Assembly: GCA_016931855.1 (NCBI GenBank)
Contig: JAFGDZ010000076.1
Location: forward strand, 1 to 64,000
DNA length: 64,000 nt
Source of the DNA: Bacteroidales bacterium
GTDB taxonomy: Bacteria; Bacteroidota; Bacteroidia; Bacteroidales; Tenuifilaceae
Direction: 5' to 3'
In this document: piece after piece, positions 49,279 through 58,781 of the stretch
Position numbering within the stretch: the first letter of the stretch is position 1
How the letters are laid out: each line of letters starts with the position of its first letter
Program-made: the position numbers and the translations under genes
Notes under the pieces: model-generated
What the model was told of the DNA's origin: nothing
The model's database searches: none
Seen by the model: only the letters and a program-made list of their open reading frames with translations

Positions 49279-49339
49279 TAAACCCTTTAGCTTAGATTTG
49301 CACCTGTATTTTTTAACAACGCAACGGTAATTACCTGGT

Positions 49340-52300
49340 ATGGCAAAAGAGGAAAAAGCATTAAGACTAAGTAAACTGGCTCGGGAGTTCAATCTGGGAA
49401 TCTCTACTATTGTGGAGTTCCTTCATAAGAAGGGGCACGACATTCCTAGCGATCCTAACTCAAAGGTTACACCCGACCTTTACAACCTTTTAGCCAAAGA
49501 ATTTGGAGCTGAGGTGAACCTGAAAAAGGAGAGCCAAAAGGTTAGTCTGAAAATTCTTCGGGAGAAGAAAGAGGCCATCTCTATTGATGATGTCGAGAAA
49601 GAGCAGCCCGATGACGATACATCGGATGCCGACGACGAAGTTTTAGTAAAGAACGTGAAGCCTAGCAGCAAGCCTGTTGAGGTTGTTACGGAAACCCCTA
49701 CCATTGACATAAAGGTTAAGGGGAAAATTGACCTTGATGCGCTTTCGGGCAAAAAGCCTGAGCCTAAGAAAGAGGCTGTTCCCGTTGAACCCGTTGAGCC
49801 TGCTGCTGAAAAAGAGCAGCCAGCGAAGGAAGAGCCAAAACCTGTTGCCGAAAAACCTGCTGAGCCCGCCAAGCCAGAAAAAGAGGTTGAACAAGAAAAG
49901 CCAGAAGCCAAACCCGTTGTAGAAGAACAGGAAGCCAAAGAGGAAATTTCCAGCAAAAACGCAGAGCATATCAAAACGAATGTACATGTTGAACCGCCCA
50001 AAGTTGTGGGTAAGGTCGATTTAGAGAACATCTCGAGTAAGCAGAAGCACGAGAAAAAGCATCCTGAGAAGAAGGATGCCGAAAAGAAGGATAAGCCTAA
50101 AGAGGAAATCCGTTTACGTAAGGCCGACAAGCCTGCAGAAGAGCCTAAAGCGCGTCCAGCTGCGCAGCAGCCTCCCGTTGAAAAGGAGCCTGTTGAGCCT
50201 GTGGCCAACGATGAGGTAATCTTCCGTCAAAACGTACAAAAACTTTCTGGGCCTACCGTTGTTGGTAAAATAGACCTTGAAGCCCTGGAGCCCAAGCGTA
50301 AGCCAGTTGCTTCGTCGTCTGCCGATAGCAACGATAAGAACAATAAGAAGAAGCGCCGCAAGCGCATTAAGAAGGACAACCAGCGCGTTGCAATTCCTGC
50401 TCCCGAGCAGAAATCTCAGATACCGCGTCCGACTGCACCTATTACCGACCCTAACCTCAAGAAGAAAGTTGGAGGCAAGAAAAAGAAACTTGTTAAACAA
50501 GAGGTTAGCGAAGAGGATGTACAAAAGCAAATTAAGGAAACCCTTGCTCGCTTAACATCAAAAGGAGCAAAATCTAAGGGTTCTAAATATCGTAGAGAGA
50601 AGCGTGACATGGTAAGCGCCCGTCAGATGGAAGAGATGGAGCGTAGAGAAGAGGAAAAGAAAATCCTTAAAGTTACCGAGTTCGTTTCTGTGAGCGAGCT
50701 CTCTAGTATGATTGATGTTCCTGCTACCGATGTAATTGAGGTGTGCATGAACCTTGGCCTTATGGTATCAATCAACCAGCGCCTTGATGCTGAAACCATG
50801 GCTCTTGTGGCCGACGAGTTTGGCTACAAGGTTGAGTTTGTTAGCGTTGAGCTACAGGAGGCCATAGGTCAGGACGAGATTGACAATCCTGAAGATCTTG
50901 AGTTCCGTCCACCTATTGTTACCGTAATGGGGCACGTTGACCATGGTAAAACCTCGCTGCTCGACTATGTTCGCCACGCAAACGTAATTGCCGGTGAGGC
51001 AGGCGGTATTACCCAGCACATTGGAGCTTACAACGTGGCTCTTGATAGCGGTAAAACCATTACCTTCCTTGACACCCCTGGTCACGAGGCGTTTACCGCT
51101 ATGCGTGCCCGTGGTGCTAAAATTACCGACGTGGCAATTATTGTGGTTGCTGCCGACGATAACGTGATGCCCCAAACCATTGAGGCTATTAACCACGCTA
51201 GCGCCGCTGGTGTACCTATTGTGTTTGCCATTAATAAGATTGATAAGAGCGGAGCTAATCCTGAGAGGATTAAGGAAGAACTTGCGAATATGAACTACCT
51301 TGTTGAGGATTGGGGTGGTAAGTACCAAAGTCAGGAGATATCGGCCAAGCAGGGTCTTAACATCGATAAGCTGCTAGAGAAGGTACTTCTTGAAGCAGAG
51401 CTACTAGACCTTAAGGCTAATCCTAACAAGAAAGCCAAAGGAACGGTTATTGAATCGTCGCTTGATAAGGGTAGGGGCTACACAGCAACTGTTCTTGTTC
51501 AGGCAGGAACGCTTCGTCAGGGCGACATTATGCTTGCCGGAACGTTCTTTGGTCACGTAAAGGCCATGTTCAACGAGCGTGGAACCCGCATTAAGGAGGC
51601 AGGTCCCGCAATGCCTGTTCAGGTTGTTGGCTTGAACGGTGCACCTCAGGCTGGTGATTACTTTAACATAATGGACACCGACCGCGAGGCGAAGGAGATT
51701 GCCAACAAGCGCGAGCAGCTTCAGCGTATGCAAGGTCTTAGAGCGCAAAAGCATATTACGCTTGATGAGATTGGCCGTCGTATTGCCATTGGAAACTTCC
51801 AGGAACTTAATATTATTGTTAAGGGTGACGTGGACGGCTCGGTTGAGGCGCTTTCCGACTCACTTATCAAGCTATCTACAACTGGGTTCCAGGTTAACGT
51901 AATACATAAGGCTGTAGGACAAATTTCTGAATCGGACATTCTACTTGCTGCAGCATCAAACGCTATTGTGGTAGGGTTCCAGGTTCGCCCATCGGCAGGT
52001 GCTCGTAAGCTGGCCGAGAAAGAGGAGATTGACATCCGTTTATACTCAATTATCTACGACGCCATTAACGAGATTAAGGCTGCAATGGAGGGTATGCTTT
52101 CTCCTGAGCTTAAGGAGGAGATTCTGGGTACTGCCGAGATTATTGAAGCCTTTAAAATTACAAAGGTAGGAACCATTGCCGGGTGTATTGTTCGTGAGGG
52201 TAAGATTAACCGCAACAACAAGGTGCGCGTAATTCGCGATGGCATTGTGGTTTACACCGGCGACTTGGGCTCGTTAAAACGCTTTAAGGACGATGTTAAA

Positions 52301-52411
52301 GAGGTTCTGTCTGGTTTCGATTGCGGGTTGAATATCAACAACTTTAACGACATTAAGATTGGCGATATGGTTGAAGCCTTCCACGAAGTTGAGGTAAAAC
52401 GTAAGCTATAA
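49340..52411 (+). CDS. infB: Translation initiation factor IF-2
   Basis: The 1023-residue GTPase places initiator tRNA on the ribosome. An N-terminal IF2_N-like helix domain (about residues 5-55) is followed by a very long Lys/Glu/Pro-rich linker (about 60-420) in which the motif V.GKIDL..L/I appears three times (near residues 124, 222 and 307). A second IF2_N domain lies at about 445-500. The G domain begins at about 527 with GHVDHGKTS, then [16 protein letters not shown] (in parts) and NKIDK. Domains II-IV follow to the end. The unusual composition of the linker creates long open antisense frames. Last gene of the operon, followed by a strong terminator. Confidence 0.97.
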   Translation: MAKEEKALRLSKLAREFNLGISTIVEFLHKKGHDIPSDPNSKVTPDLYNLLAKEFGAEVNLKKESQKVSLKILREKKEAISIDDVEKEQPDDDTSDADDEVLVKNVKPSSKPVEVVTETPTIDIKVKGKIDLDALSGKKPEPKKEAVPVEPVEPAAEKEQPAKEEPKPVAEKPAEPAKPEKEVEQEKPEAKPVVEEQEAKEEISSKNAEHIKTNVHVEPPKVVGKVDLENISSKQKHEKKHPEKKDAEKKDKPKEEIRLRKADKPAEEPKARPAAQQPPVEKEPVEPVANDEVIFRQNVQKLSGPTVVGKIDLEALEPKRKPVASSSADSNDKNNKKKRRKRIKKDNQRVAIPAPEQKSQIPRPTAPITDPNLKKKVGGKKKKLVKQEVSEEDVQKQIKETLARLTSKGAKSKGSKYRREKRDMVSARQMEEMERREEEKKILKVTEFVSVSELSSMIDVPATDVIEVCMNLGLMVSINQRLDAETMALVADEFGYKVEFVSVELQEAIGQDEIDNPEDLEFRPPIVTVMGHVDHGKTSLLDYVRHANVIAGEAGGITQHIGAYNVALDSGKTITFLDTPGHEAFTAMRARGAKITDVAIIVVAADDNVMPQTIEAINHASAAGVPIVFAINKIDKSGANPERIKEELANMNYLVEDWGGKYQSQEISAKQGLNIDKLLEKVLLEAELLDLKANPNKKAKGTVIESSLDKGRGYTATVLVQAGTLRQGDIMLAGTFFGHVKAMFNERGTRIKEAGPAMPVQVVGLNGAPQAGDYFNIMDTDREAKEIANKREQLQRMQGLRAQKHITLDEIGRRIAIGNFQELNIIVKGDVDGSVEALSDSLIKLSTTGFQVNVIHKAVGQISESDILLAAASNAIVVGFQVRPSAGARKLAEKEEIDIRLYSIIYDAINEIKAAMEGMLSPELKEEILGTAEIIEAFKITKVGTIAGCIVREGKINRNNKVRVIRDGIVVYTGDLGSLKRFKDDVKEVLSGFDCGLNINNFNDIKIGDMVEAFHEVEVKRKL

Positions 52412-52430
52412 CTACATTATACTACTGAAT

Positions 52431-52465
52431 AGAAAGGGGTGCCTAAAATTTAGGCACCCCTTTCT
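52431..52465 (+). terminator. Terminator of rimP-nusA-infB
   Basis: AGAAAGGGGTGCCTAAA (52431-52447) pairs perfectly with TTTAGGCACCCCTTTCT (52449-52465), 19 bases after the infB stop; a T-rich stretch follows shortly after. Confidence 0.9.
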
Positions 52466-52492
52466 GTTTGTGCTTTTTTCTGCTAACTTATG

Positions 52493-52521
52493 TTGTTTTA
52501 TGCAGCAGTAGGCTATATTTG
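52493..52521 (+). promoter_or_regulatory. Promoter of the ECF sigma factor operon
   Basis: TTG at 52493-52495 lies 18 bases from TATATTTG at 52514-52521, close to the housekeeping Bacteroidota consensus. The ATG of the sigma gene is at 52569. Confidence 0.65.
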
Positions 52522-52568
52522 CACATTACCTTTTTTTGATTAATCTTCACAGGTAACCCAAAACACCA

Positions 52569-53090
52569 ATGACATTACCCGAGGGTAAATACTCCATTGA
52601 GGAGGTTAACTGGTTCAGAAATGTTTTCGATACTTACTACGAGAGCATTCGGAGCTTTGCCTATTTTAAAACGGGTGATGTGGACCTTGCCGACGACATT
52701 GTGCAGGAAACCTTTCTAAAGCTATGGGATAAGAGGCAAACGGTTAGGAACGAAACCGTAAAGGCGCTCCTATACACCATTGCATCTAACACTATAACAA
52801 CCCATTTTAGGCACAAAAAGGTAACCTATAAGTTTGAACTTGCTGCCAATGACTATGAAAGACCCGAGGAGGCCGATGCACAGCTTAGGCAGAGAGAGCT
52901 TAACGATGCGCTGCAAGCTACAATTGCTGGGCTACCCGATAAGTTTAGGGTAGTTTTTTTAATGAGTAGAATAGAAGGGCTAACCTACCCCGAGATTGCG
53001 GAACGCCTTGATTTGAGTGTTAAGGCTATTGAGAAGCGAATGTCGGAGGCCATTAAGTATATAAAGGAACGTTTCCCGTATAAGATATGA
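52569..53090 (+). CDS. ECF sigma factor, FecI/Bacteroidota type
   Basis: The 173-residue sigma factor has region 2 at about residues 20-85 (YYESIRSFAYFKTGDVDLADDIVQETFLKLW (in parts)) and region 4 at about 115-170 (LPDKFRVVFLMSRIEGLTYPEIAERLDLSVKAIEKRM (in parts)) with a clear helix-turn-helix. The ending fits RNA polymerase sigma-70 factors of Bacteroides expansion family 1. Its stop overlaps the start of fecR by 4 bases (ATGA), so the pair is translationally coupled. It should direct transcription of its own regulon, probably including the receptor gene, under control of FecR. Confidence 0.93.
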   Translation: MTLPEGKYSIEEVNWFRNVFDTYYESIRSFAYFKTGDVDLADDIVQETFLKLWDKRQTVRNETVKALLYTIASNTITTHFRHKKVTYKFELAANDYERPEEADAQLRQRELNDALQATIAGLPDKFRVVFLMSRIEGLTYPEIAERLDLSVKAIEKRMSEAIKYIKERFPYKI

Positions 53091-53989
53091 GCGAGGATAA
53101 AAAGCATATAACCCCTAAATTCTCGGAGCAAGAAATAGACTCCGCCCTTGATCTGCTCTCGCAGCTCAGGCTACCACAAGGGAATAAGTCCAAAGCCGAT
53201 GCTTGGGACTCGCTCTTCTCTTCGATTGATGAAACCCAAGCCGATGAGATTGTGAGTTCCCCTGCCATAAAAAGGCTATGGCGTATTGCTGTTGCAGCCA
53301 GCGTTGTAGTTTTGCTTGGTATGGCATTGTTTCTATACTTTGCTTCCAATGTTAGCTTATCGGCAGTTGAAGCACAGCATTTGACTACACTTCTTCCCGA
53401 TGGCAGTAGTGTTACCCTAAACGCAGGCAGTACCATCTCCTACCGGAGGTATGGATGGCACAGCCATAGGAATGTTTCGCTTACTGGCGAGGCCATGTTT
53501 AGTGTGAAGAAGGGAAAAACCTTTACCGTTGAGGTAAACGGCTATTCGGTTCAAGTTTTAGGTACTGTATTCAATGTGCGCTATAGGGATAATTTACTCG
53601 ATGTAAAATGTTACGAAGGTGTGGTTGCCGTGTCGCAGGGTGCCGATAATCCTGTTGTGGTTACTGCAGGGCAATCGGTTAGTGTTACCAAAGGGAGTGC
53701 AATTCCTAGCCCAACACCTCTTACCGAATCGGTGGAGAGCAATTGGACTACAGGCGACTTTTACTTTGATAAATCGCCGCTACCCCATGTTTTTGCTGAG
53801 ATAGAAAGGCAGTTTGGTGTTAGCATACAACCAGCTAACGGTATAGCAAGCAGAACATATTCTGGGTATTTTAGCAAAAGCAGCCTGCCCATTGCGCTGG
53901 AGATGGTTTGTGTGCCCATGGGATTGTCGTGGAGCATCACCGCCGATAGTACTATTGTGCTGGTTAATCCTCAGGATACCTTGCAGTAG
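53087..53989 (+). CDS. FecR-family anti-sigma factor
   Basis: The 300-residue protein holds the sigma factor at its cytoplasmic N-terminus (about residues 1-63), spans the membrane once (about 65-86, WRIAVAASVVVLLGMALFL), and has a periplasmic FecR domain (about 95-200; TTLLPDGSSVTLNAGSTISY (in parts), FTVEVNGYSVQVLGTVFNVR (in parts)) and a C-terminal DUF4974-like secretin-fold domain (about 225-295, YSGYFSKSSLPIALEMVCVP (in parts)). The C-terminal domain should meet the receptor signalling domain. Coupled to the sigma gene; the receptor follows 49 bases later. Confidence 0.93.
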   Translation: MSEDKKHITPKFSEQEIDSALDLLSQLRLPQGNKSKADAWDSLFSSIDETQADEIVSSPAIKRLWRIAVAASVVVLLGMALFLYFASNVSLSAVEAQHLTTLLPDGSSVTLNAGSTISYRRYGWHSHRNVSLTGEAMFSVKKGKTFTVEVNGYSVQVLGTVFNVRYRDNLLDVKCYEGVVAVSQGADNPVVVTAGQSVSVTKGSAIPSPTPLTESVESNWTTGDFYFDKSPLPHVFAEIERQFGVSIQPANGIASRTYSGYFSKSSLPIALEMVCVPMGLSWSITADSTIVLVNPQDTLQ

Positions 53990-54038
53990 GGTAATTACTC
54001 GGCTAAGCGTATAGCACTAAAAGGAATAATCCGTAAAG

Positions 54039-56681
54039 ATGACGTTGTTAATCCGATACACTCTTTTGTGGGTATGCCTACTCTTTTTAGGGAGCGGAGC
54101 CTACTCCCAGTCTGTTGTAACAATAGAATCAGGTGGAAAACCTCTGGCCGAAGTGCTAACAAACCTCTCAAAAGAGCATGGAGTAAAGTTTGCTTTCGAT
54201 TACTCTTTGTCATCAAAAATTATTATAAAGCAGAGCTATAGCGGGAATTCTCTTACCGATGCTGTAACGCAAATGCTTGAGGAGACTCCCCTTGAGTGCA
54301 TTGTTTTAAATGGGGTTTACGTTATTCGCCCTAAAAAGGGCAAAGCGCCTACAGCAGATAGTCGAACCATGGTTTCTGGTGTAGTAAAAGCAAAAGGTTC
54401 TGGCGAAGCATTGCCCTACGCTACAGTGGCAGTCCAATCGGCAAAAAAGCATACCGAATCTAACCCCGATGGATTTTTTGCTATAGCTCCCGAAACCCAG
54501 GACTCCATTACGATTAGGGTAACATCACTGGGCTATGAGCCCATAGAGCTAAAAGTGGCTCCTGTATTTGAGGGTGGGATGCTGGTGGTTGAGCTCAATG
54601 CCGTTTCTAAGCAGTCTGGTTCCAGCCAGCTAAAGAGGGCTAGCAACCTGTGGGAAAGCAACGAAACCACCTCTGCCATAGTATGGAACTCTGCTAGGCA
54701 AGGCTCGGTACCAACCATTCTTTATGCCGATATTACCGCCCCATTGCAGACAATGCCGGGAATTGATGGAACTGCAGAGTCTCTTGCGGGAATTGCCGTT
54801 CGTCGTTCGGCTGCCGATAAGAATGCATTCATCTACGATGGTTTTCGGGTTTACCATATCGATCACCTTTTTGGTTCATTCTCCAGCTTTAACGCAAAGG
54901 CCATTAAGGATATCCGCGTACAAAAGGGCGGATTTGATTCCCGCTGGGGTGGAGCATCTTCGGCAATTACAGAGATATCGGGAAAAACAGGTAACACAAC
55001 AAGCTTTAAAGTAGATGCAGGGCTAGATCTTCTAAACGCCGATTTGCTACTAGAAGGGCCTCTGGGTGCTAAGTCCTCATTTGTTGTAGCCCTGCGTCGT
55101 TCTTTTACCGACAGGGTTAAAAGTTCCCTTTACTACTCCCTTTTCGAGGATGCTCGTTACGATATCAGCTCAACGCTCAAAAACAGCCCTGGCTTTACAT
55201 CGGGAGATATTGGTGAGCCCAACTTTCACTTTTACGATATTAATGCAAAGCTAAGCTACAAACCCACGCTTAAGGACAACCTTTCGGTATCCGTTTACAA
55301 AGGGTACGATGCGCTTAGCTACCGTTTTAACGGAACAGCAAAAACCATTAACGAGGAGTCCGATTGGGGAAATAGCGGTGTAGGTACACGGTGGTCGCGG
55401 CAATGGAGCCAGCGGGTGTCAACAGTGGCTACGGTGGGGGCATCAAGGTATAGCTTGGATTACAATCATGTTGATACGGCTTTTCGGAAGCGGCAAAACT
55501 TTAACATTATCGATACCATTAGGCGTACATCAACAATCGATAACTCGCTAAGCGATTTTTCCGCATCGCTTACCTCGTCCATCACCCTAGCAAAGGGGAA
55601 TGTGCTTGAGGTAGGGGTGTTGGGCAATGGCGTTAACATCAACTCGTCCGAAGCGTTTTCCCATTATATAGAGCAGGTTAAGATAACCGATACAACTCGG
55701 CTGCAAACGGGTTCAGCCAACCTGTTAACGGGTTATGCTCAGTATAAGCTGGGATATGGCGTGATACATGCTCTTCGAATTGGTGGGCGCGCCAATTACT
55801 ATGGAACAACCGATAGGTTTTACCTTGAGCCAAGGGTACAGCTTGTTCTATCCCCAGTGGATTCATTCTTTGTTAAGGCTTTTGCCGGAAAGTACTATCA
55901 GTTTGTGAACAGGGTTTACCGCAGCGGTGCCAACGGTTTTAGAAGCACCTATGTTGCTGCTAATGGCCACACGTTCCCTGTGGTTGAATCAAACCACTTC
56001 TCCATGGGGATTAAGTGGGCTGCAGCAAATAGTTTTACCATTGATGTTGAGGGGTTTGTTAAGAATACGGAGGGGCTTGCCATTGTACAGTCTGTGTATA
56101 AGAGGTCTGGTAGCGAACTTGTAGAAACCCAGCGATTATACAACTTGCAAAATAGGGTTAAGGGTGTTGATGTACTCATATCCAAGTCCTACTCGTTTGG
56201 TGAGTCATGGCTGTCGTACACCCTTAGCAGGAGCGAGAACCAAGCCGATAATATTAACAGGGGAAACTGGTACACTGCTCTAGCCCATCAGCTGCATGAG
56301 CTTAAGCTGGCATCATCGGTTCGGTTTGCAGGGTTTGGCCTATCGGCCATTTGGACCTACGGCTCTGGCCGACCATGGGATGAGCTACTTTTTACATCTA
56401 CCTATCAGCTGAATCCTAGCTATGTTAAGAACTCGCAGCTGCTACCATCATACCATAAACTGGATATAGGCGTTAGCTACACTATTAAGGTAAACACGCA
56501 AACCCTTAAGATTGGAGCAAACCTATTTAACGTGTATAATAGGCAGAATATCTTACAAAAGAGCTACGAACTAGTCGATAACCCAATGCAAGAGATAGCG
56601 CAGGGAAACTCCCCTGTAGTTTACAACGATATGGTGGGTCGTGGCTTTACCCCTACGTTTTACTTAAATTACGTTTTTTAG
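54039..56681 (+). CDS. TonB-dependent receptor with N-terminal signalling domain
   Basis: The 880-residue outer-membrane receptor has a signal peptide (about residues 1-25, ending GAYSQ), a secretin/TonB short N-terminal domain (STN, about 26-105; KPLAEVLTNLSKEHGVKFAFDYS (in parts)), a carboxypeptidase-regulatory-like domain (about 112-195), a plug (about 225-330; LQTMPGIDGTAESLAGIAVR (in parts)) and a beta-barrel ending in FTPTFYLNYVF with terminal Phe. STN domains in FecA-type receptors pass a ligand signal to FecR, matching the two genes upstream. It is not a SusC with SusD partner. Ligand unknown. No terminator is seen in the 321 bases that follow. Confidence 0.92.
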   Translation: MTLLIRYTLLWVCLLFLGSGAYSQSVVTIESGGKPLAEVLTNLSKEHGVKFAFDYSLSSKIIIKQSYSGNSLTDAVTQMLEETPLECIVLNGVYVIRPKKGKAPTADSRTMVSGVVKAKGSGEALPYATVAVQSAKKHTESNPDGFFAIAPETQDSITIRVTSLGYEPIELKVAPVFEGGMLVVELNAVSKQSGSSQLKRASNLWESNETTSAIVWNSARQGSVPTILYADITAPLQTMPGIDGTAESLAGIAVRRSAADKNAFIYDGFRVYHIDHLFGSFSSFNAKAIKDIRVQKGGFDSRWGGASSAITEISGKTGNTTSFKVDAGLDLLNADLLLEGPLGAKSSFVVALRRSFTDRVKSSLYYSLFEDARYDISSTLKNSPGFTSGDIGEPNFHFYDINAKLSYKPTLKDNLSVSVYKGYDALSYRFNGTAKTINEESDWGNSGVGTRWSRQWSQRVSTVATVGASRYSLDYNHVDTAFRKRQNFNIIDTIRRTSTIDNSLSDFSASLTSSITLAKGNVLEVGVLGNGVNINSSEAFSHYIEQVKITDTTRLQTGSANLLTGYAQYKLGYGVIHALRIGGRANYYGTTDRFYLEPRVQLVLSPVDSFFVKAFAGKYYQFVNRVYRSGANGFRSTYVAANGHTFPVVESNHFSMGIKWAAANSFTIDVEGFVKNTEGLAIVQSVYKRSGSELVETQRLYNLQNRVKGVDVLISKSYSFGESWLSYTLSRSENQADNINRGNWYTALAHQLHELKLASSVRFAGFGLSAIWTYGSGRPWDELLFTSTYQLNPSYVKNSQLLPSYHKLDIGVSYTIKVNTQTLKIGANLFNVYNRQNILQKSYELVDNPMQEIAQGNSPVVYNDMVGRGFTPTFYLNYVF

Positions 56682-57002
56682 CGTACTTCCTATTCAAAGT
56701 CTTTCTCAGTATTAGCTTATTGGGAATTAGTCTCCACTTAACACTATTATGTATAGCGCTTTACCATCCTGTTTGCATTGTAAAAGTGCAGCATACAAAG
56801 GGTTGGCTCTTATCCTTTTAAAAAGAACTTAAACAAACAATTTTTCTCCAAGGTATTTGTGCTTTTGATTTTTGAGAGGTGATGCTTTGCATTTTTATGT
56901 GCCACATTAAATATGATGTAAAACGGCTGATTTTTTTTCGAAAAAGAGGTAGGGTGTTTCTAGGTGTGGTAGTATTATATACAAACCACAAGCTTAACCA
57001 TC
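56682..57002. other. 321-base gap between receptor and second fecR
   Basis: No gene is seen. The stretch is AT-rich with several T and A runs and no exact TAnnTTTG box or clear hairpin terminator, so the downstream genes may be read from an ECF-dependent promoter of unknown sequence, or from upstream. Confidence 0.45.
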
Positions 57003-57869
57003 GTGACTCATAAGGGCGAACATATAAGAACAACCAATCATGTTAACCTTATGATACCACAATACAGGGTACCAAAGGGAAAAGGGAAAGAGGTGGTTTG
57101 GAATTCGATCTTTGAAAAAATTGAGCACAAGCATCAGCGTAAACATGTTTTTGGAGCAACAGCCTTTTTGCGTATTGCAGCGGTTTTAGTGGGTGCAATT
57201 CTAGTTGCAGGGTATAGTGGAGCCATGATTTTAGGTAATGTAGTGCACTACAGTCCCAAGGGAATCCATGCTCAAGTTGTTCTTCCCGATGCAAGTAGGG
57301 TAACCCTAAATGCCGATACACGGGTGGAGTACAACAAGTACCTGTGGTACTTCTCGCGAAAGCTAACCCTTACTGGCGAAGCGCTTTTTAAAGTAACCAA
57401 GGGTAAAACCTTTACAGTTGTTACTGGCGATGTTACCACAACAGTTCTAGGAACTACTTTTAATGTGTACGCAAGAAACAACGAGGTTACTGTTAGCTGC
57501 GTAGAGGGTAGCGTTGAGGTTAATAATGCCAAAAGCGCCACTAAGGTTGTTCTAAAACCCTCGCATAGTATTGCAATAAAAAGTGCAGCCGTTGTAGAGA
57601 AGCAACTTGAGCCCGTAAACCAAATGGCCGTTTGGGTTGAAGGCGAGTTTACCTTCCATAACGAAAGTCTTAGCCTAGTGGCTAGCGAGATTGAACGCCA
57701 GTTCAACGTTGCAATTACCCTGAACATTAGTGAGGAGCGGTTCTACACAGGTGTATTTTACAATAGGAACCTAGACGAAGCGCTTGACCTGGTGTGTGTG
57801 CCAATGAATTTAAAGTGGACAAGACAAAACAATGAGATTGAGATTTTTGAGGAATCAGCTTTTAACTAA
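57003..57869 (+). CDS. Second FecR-family anti-sigma-like protein, without its own sigma factor
   Basis: The 288-residue protein (GTG start at 57003; an ATG at 57051 is the alternative) has a short N-terminus (QYRVPKGKGKEVVWNSIFEKI (in parts)), one membrane helix (about residues 58-80), and FecR/DUF4974 domains much like the protein encoded at 53087-53989: VVLPDASRVTLNADTRVEYN (in parts), TFTVVTGDVTTTVLGTTFNV (in parts), and the end EALDLVCVPMNLKW, against ALEMVCVPMGLSW in the first. The cytoplasmic part is shorter than in the first FecR and no sigma gene is adjacent. It lies 6 bases before a lipoprotein gene and may regulate or sense with it. Confidence 0.88.
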   Translation: MTHKGEHIRTTNHVNLMIPQYRVPKGKGKEVVWNSIFEKIEHKHQRKHVFGATAFLRIAAVLVGAILVAGYSGAMILGNVVHYSPKGIHAQVVLPDASRVTLNADTRVEYNKYLWYFSRKLTLTGEALFKVTKGKTFTVVTGDVTTTVLGTTFNVYARNNEVTVSCVEGSVEVNNAKSATKVVLKPSHSIAIKSAAVVEKQLEPVNQMAVWVEGEFTFHNESLSLVASEIERQFNVAITLNISEERFYTGVFYNRNLDEALDLVCVPMNLKWTRQNNEIEIFEESAFN

Positions 57870-57875
57870 CCAAAA

Positions 57876-58712
57876 ATGAAAGCCATGAAACGATTAGCCA
57901 TGATTTTAACTTCAGCAGCACTAGTTGGCGCATTCTCCCTAACATCATGCGATAAAACCGACGATGCTGAGAACCTGCTTACCGAGTTCTCTCAGGACGA
58001 CGATGAGGTGGCCAGCTACTTTGAAGATGTTTATGAGGAAACAGAAGAGGTTACCAATCCCGAAACAGGTACAAAGTCGATGGAAGTGGAGCTTACAGGC
58101 TCTGGAACCCGTAATGTTGAAACAACTTTTAGTGGCGATACCATTATCCGTACCGTTACCTACAATAACTTTGTGAATGGCAACGCACAACGCCAGCGTA
58201 CAAAGAATGGACGGGTTATAATGAAAACCATTCGTAACCAGTACCCAGGCGAGTACAAGCGCATTGTAACCATGAATAACTTTACCATAAATGGGAATAA
58301 AATTGAAGGAGAAAAGATTATTGTGCGTAGCGCTCAGAACCAGTATCAGTTCACAGTTACCCTAACCAATGGTAAAATTACCTTTACCGATGGCACACAG
58401 TACACCCGCGAGTTTACCCGCACCCGTACATGGGCAAGTGGCTACGCAACACCTTATTTTATTTGGGACGATGAGTTTGAGGTAAAGGGTGTATCAACAG
58501 GTGTTAACCGTAACGGGAAAACCTATATACACCAAATTACTACTCCCTTATACATTAAGAATGCCTGTCGTTGGATTGTGTCGGGTACAATAGACCTTGC
58601 CGTTGATGGGAAATTGGCAGCGATTGACTATGGCGATGGAACTTGCGATGCAATGGCAACCGTTACAATGAATGGCGAAACCGTAGAAATCAATCTACGT
58701 GCAGGTATGTAG
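57876..58712 (+). CDS. Lipoprotein of unknown function, linked to the second FecR
   Basis: The 278-residue lipoprotein (lipobox LTSC, Cys25; a second in-frame ATG at 57885 is also possible) has an acidic segment just after the anchor (SQDDDEVASYFEDVYEETEEVT, in parts) and then a beta-rich domain with repeated Thr/Asn-rich strands (RNVETTFSGDTIIRTVTYN (in parts), TITFTDGTQYTREFTRTRTW-like stretch (TRTWASGY)), closing with CRWIVSGTIDLAVDGK (in parts) and IDYGDGTCDAMATVTMNGE (in parts). Two Cys, in NACRWI and GTCDAM, may form a disulfide. I recall similar unnamed Bacteroidota lipoproteins. It is 6 bases after the second FecR gene, so the two are one unit. Terminator at 58729-58766. Confidence 0.78.
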   Translation: MKAMKRLAMILTSAALVGAFSLTSCDKTDDAENLLTEFSQDDDEVASYFEDVYEETEEVTNPETGTKSMEVELTGSGTRNVETTFSGDTIIRTVTYNNFVNGNAQRQRTKNGRVIMKTIRNQYPGEYKRIVTMNNFTINGNKIEGEKIIVRSAQNQYQFTVTLTNGKITFTDGTQYTREFTRTRTWASGYATPYFIWDDEFEVKGVSTGVNRNGKTYIHQITTPLYIKNACRWIVSGTIDLAVDGKLAAIDYGDGTCDAMATVTMNGETVEINLRAGM

Positions 58713-58728
58713 CACTGGGTATTGTAAA

Positions 58729-58766
58729 AAAAAGGGTAGCTCGTATTTCACAGCGCTACCCTTTTT
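58729..58766. terminator. Bidirectional terminator between the lipoprotein gene and mqnC
   Basis: AAAAAGGGTAGC (58729-58740) pairs perfectly with GCTACCCTTTTT (58755-58766) around a 14-base loop, with A and T runs on the outer sides. Confidence 0.9.
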
Positions 58767-58781
58767 CTTTTGCTATTCAAC

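Noticed and set aside
49480-50208. 242-residue minus-strand frame within infB
   Set aside because: It is the complement of the Lys/Glu/Pro-rich linker of IF-2, giving a Ser/Gly/Phe-rich translation typical of shadow frames.
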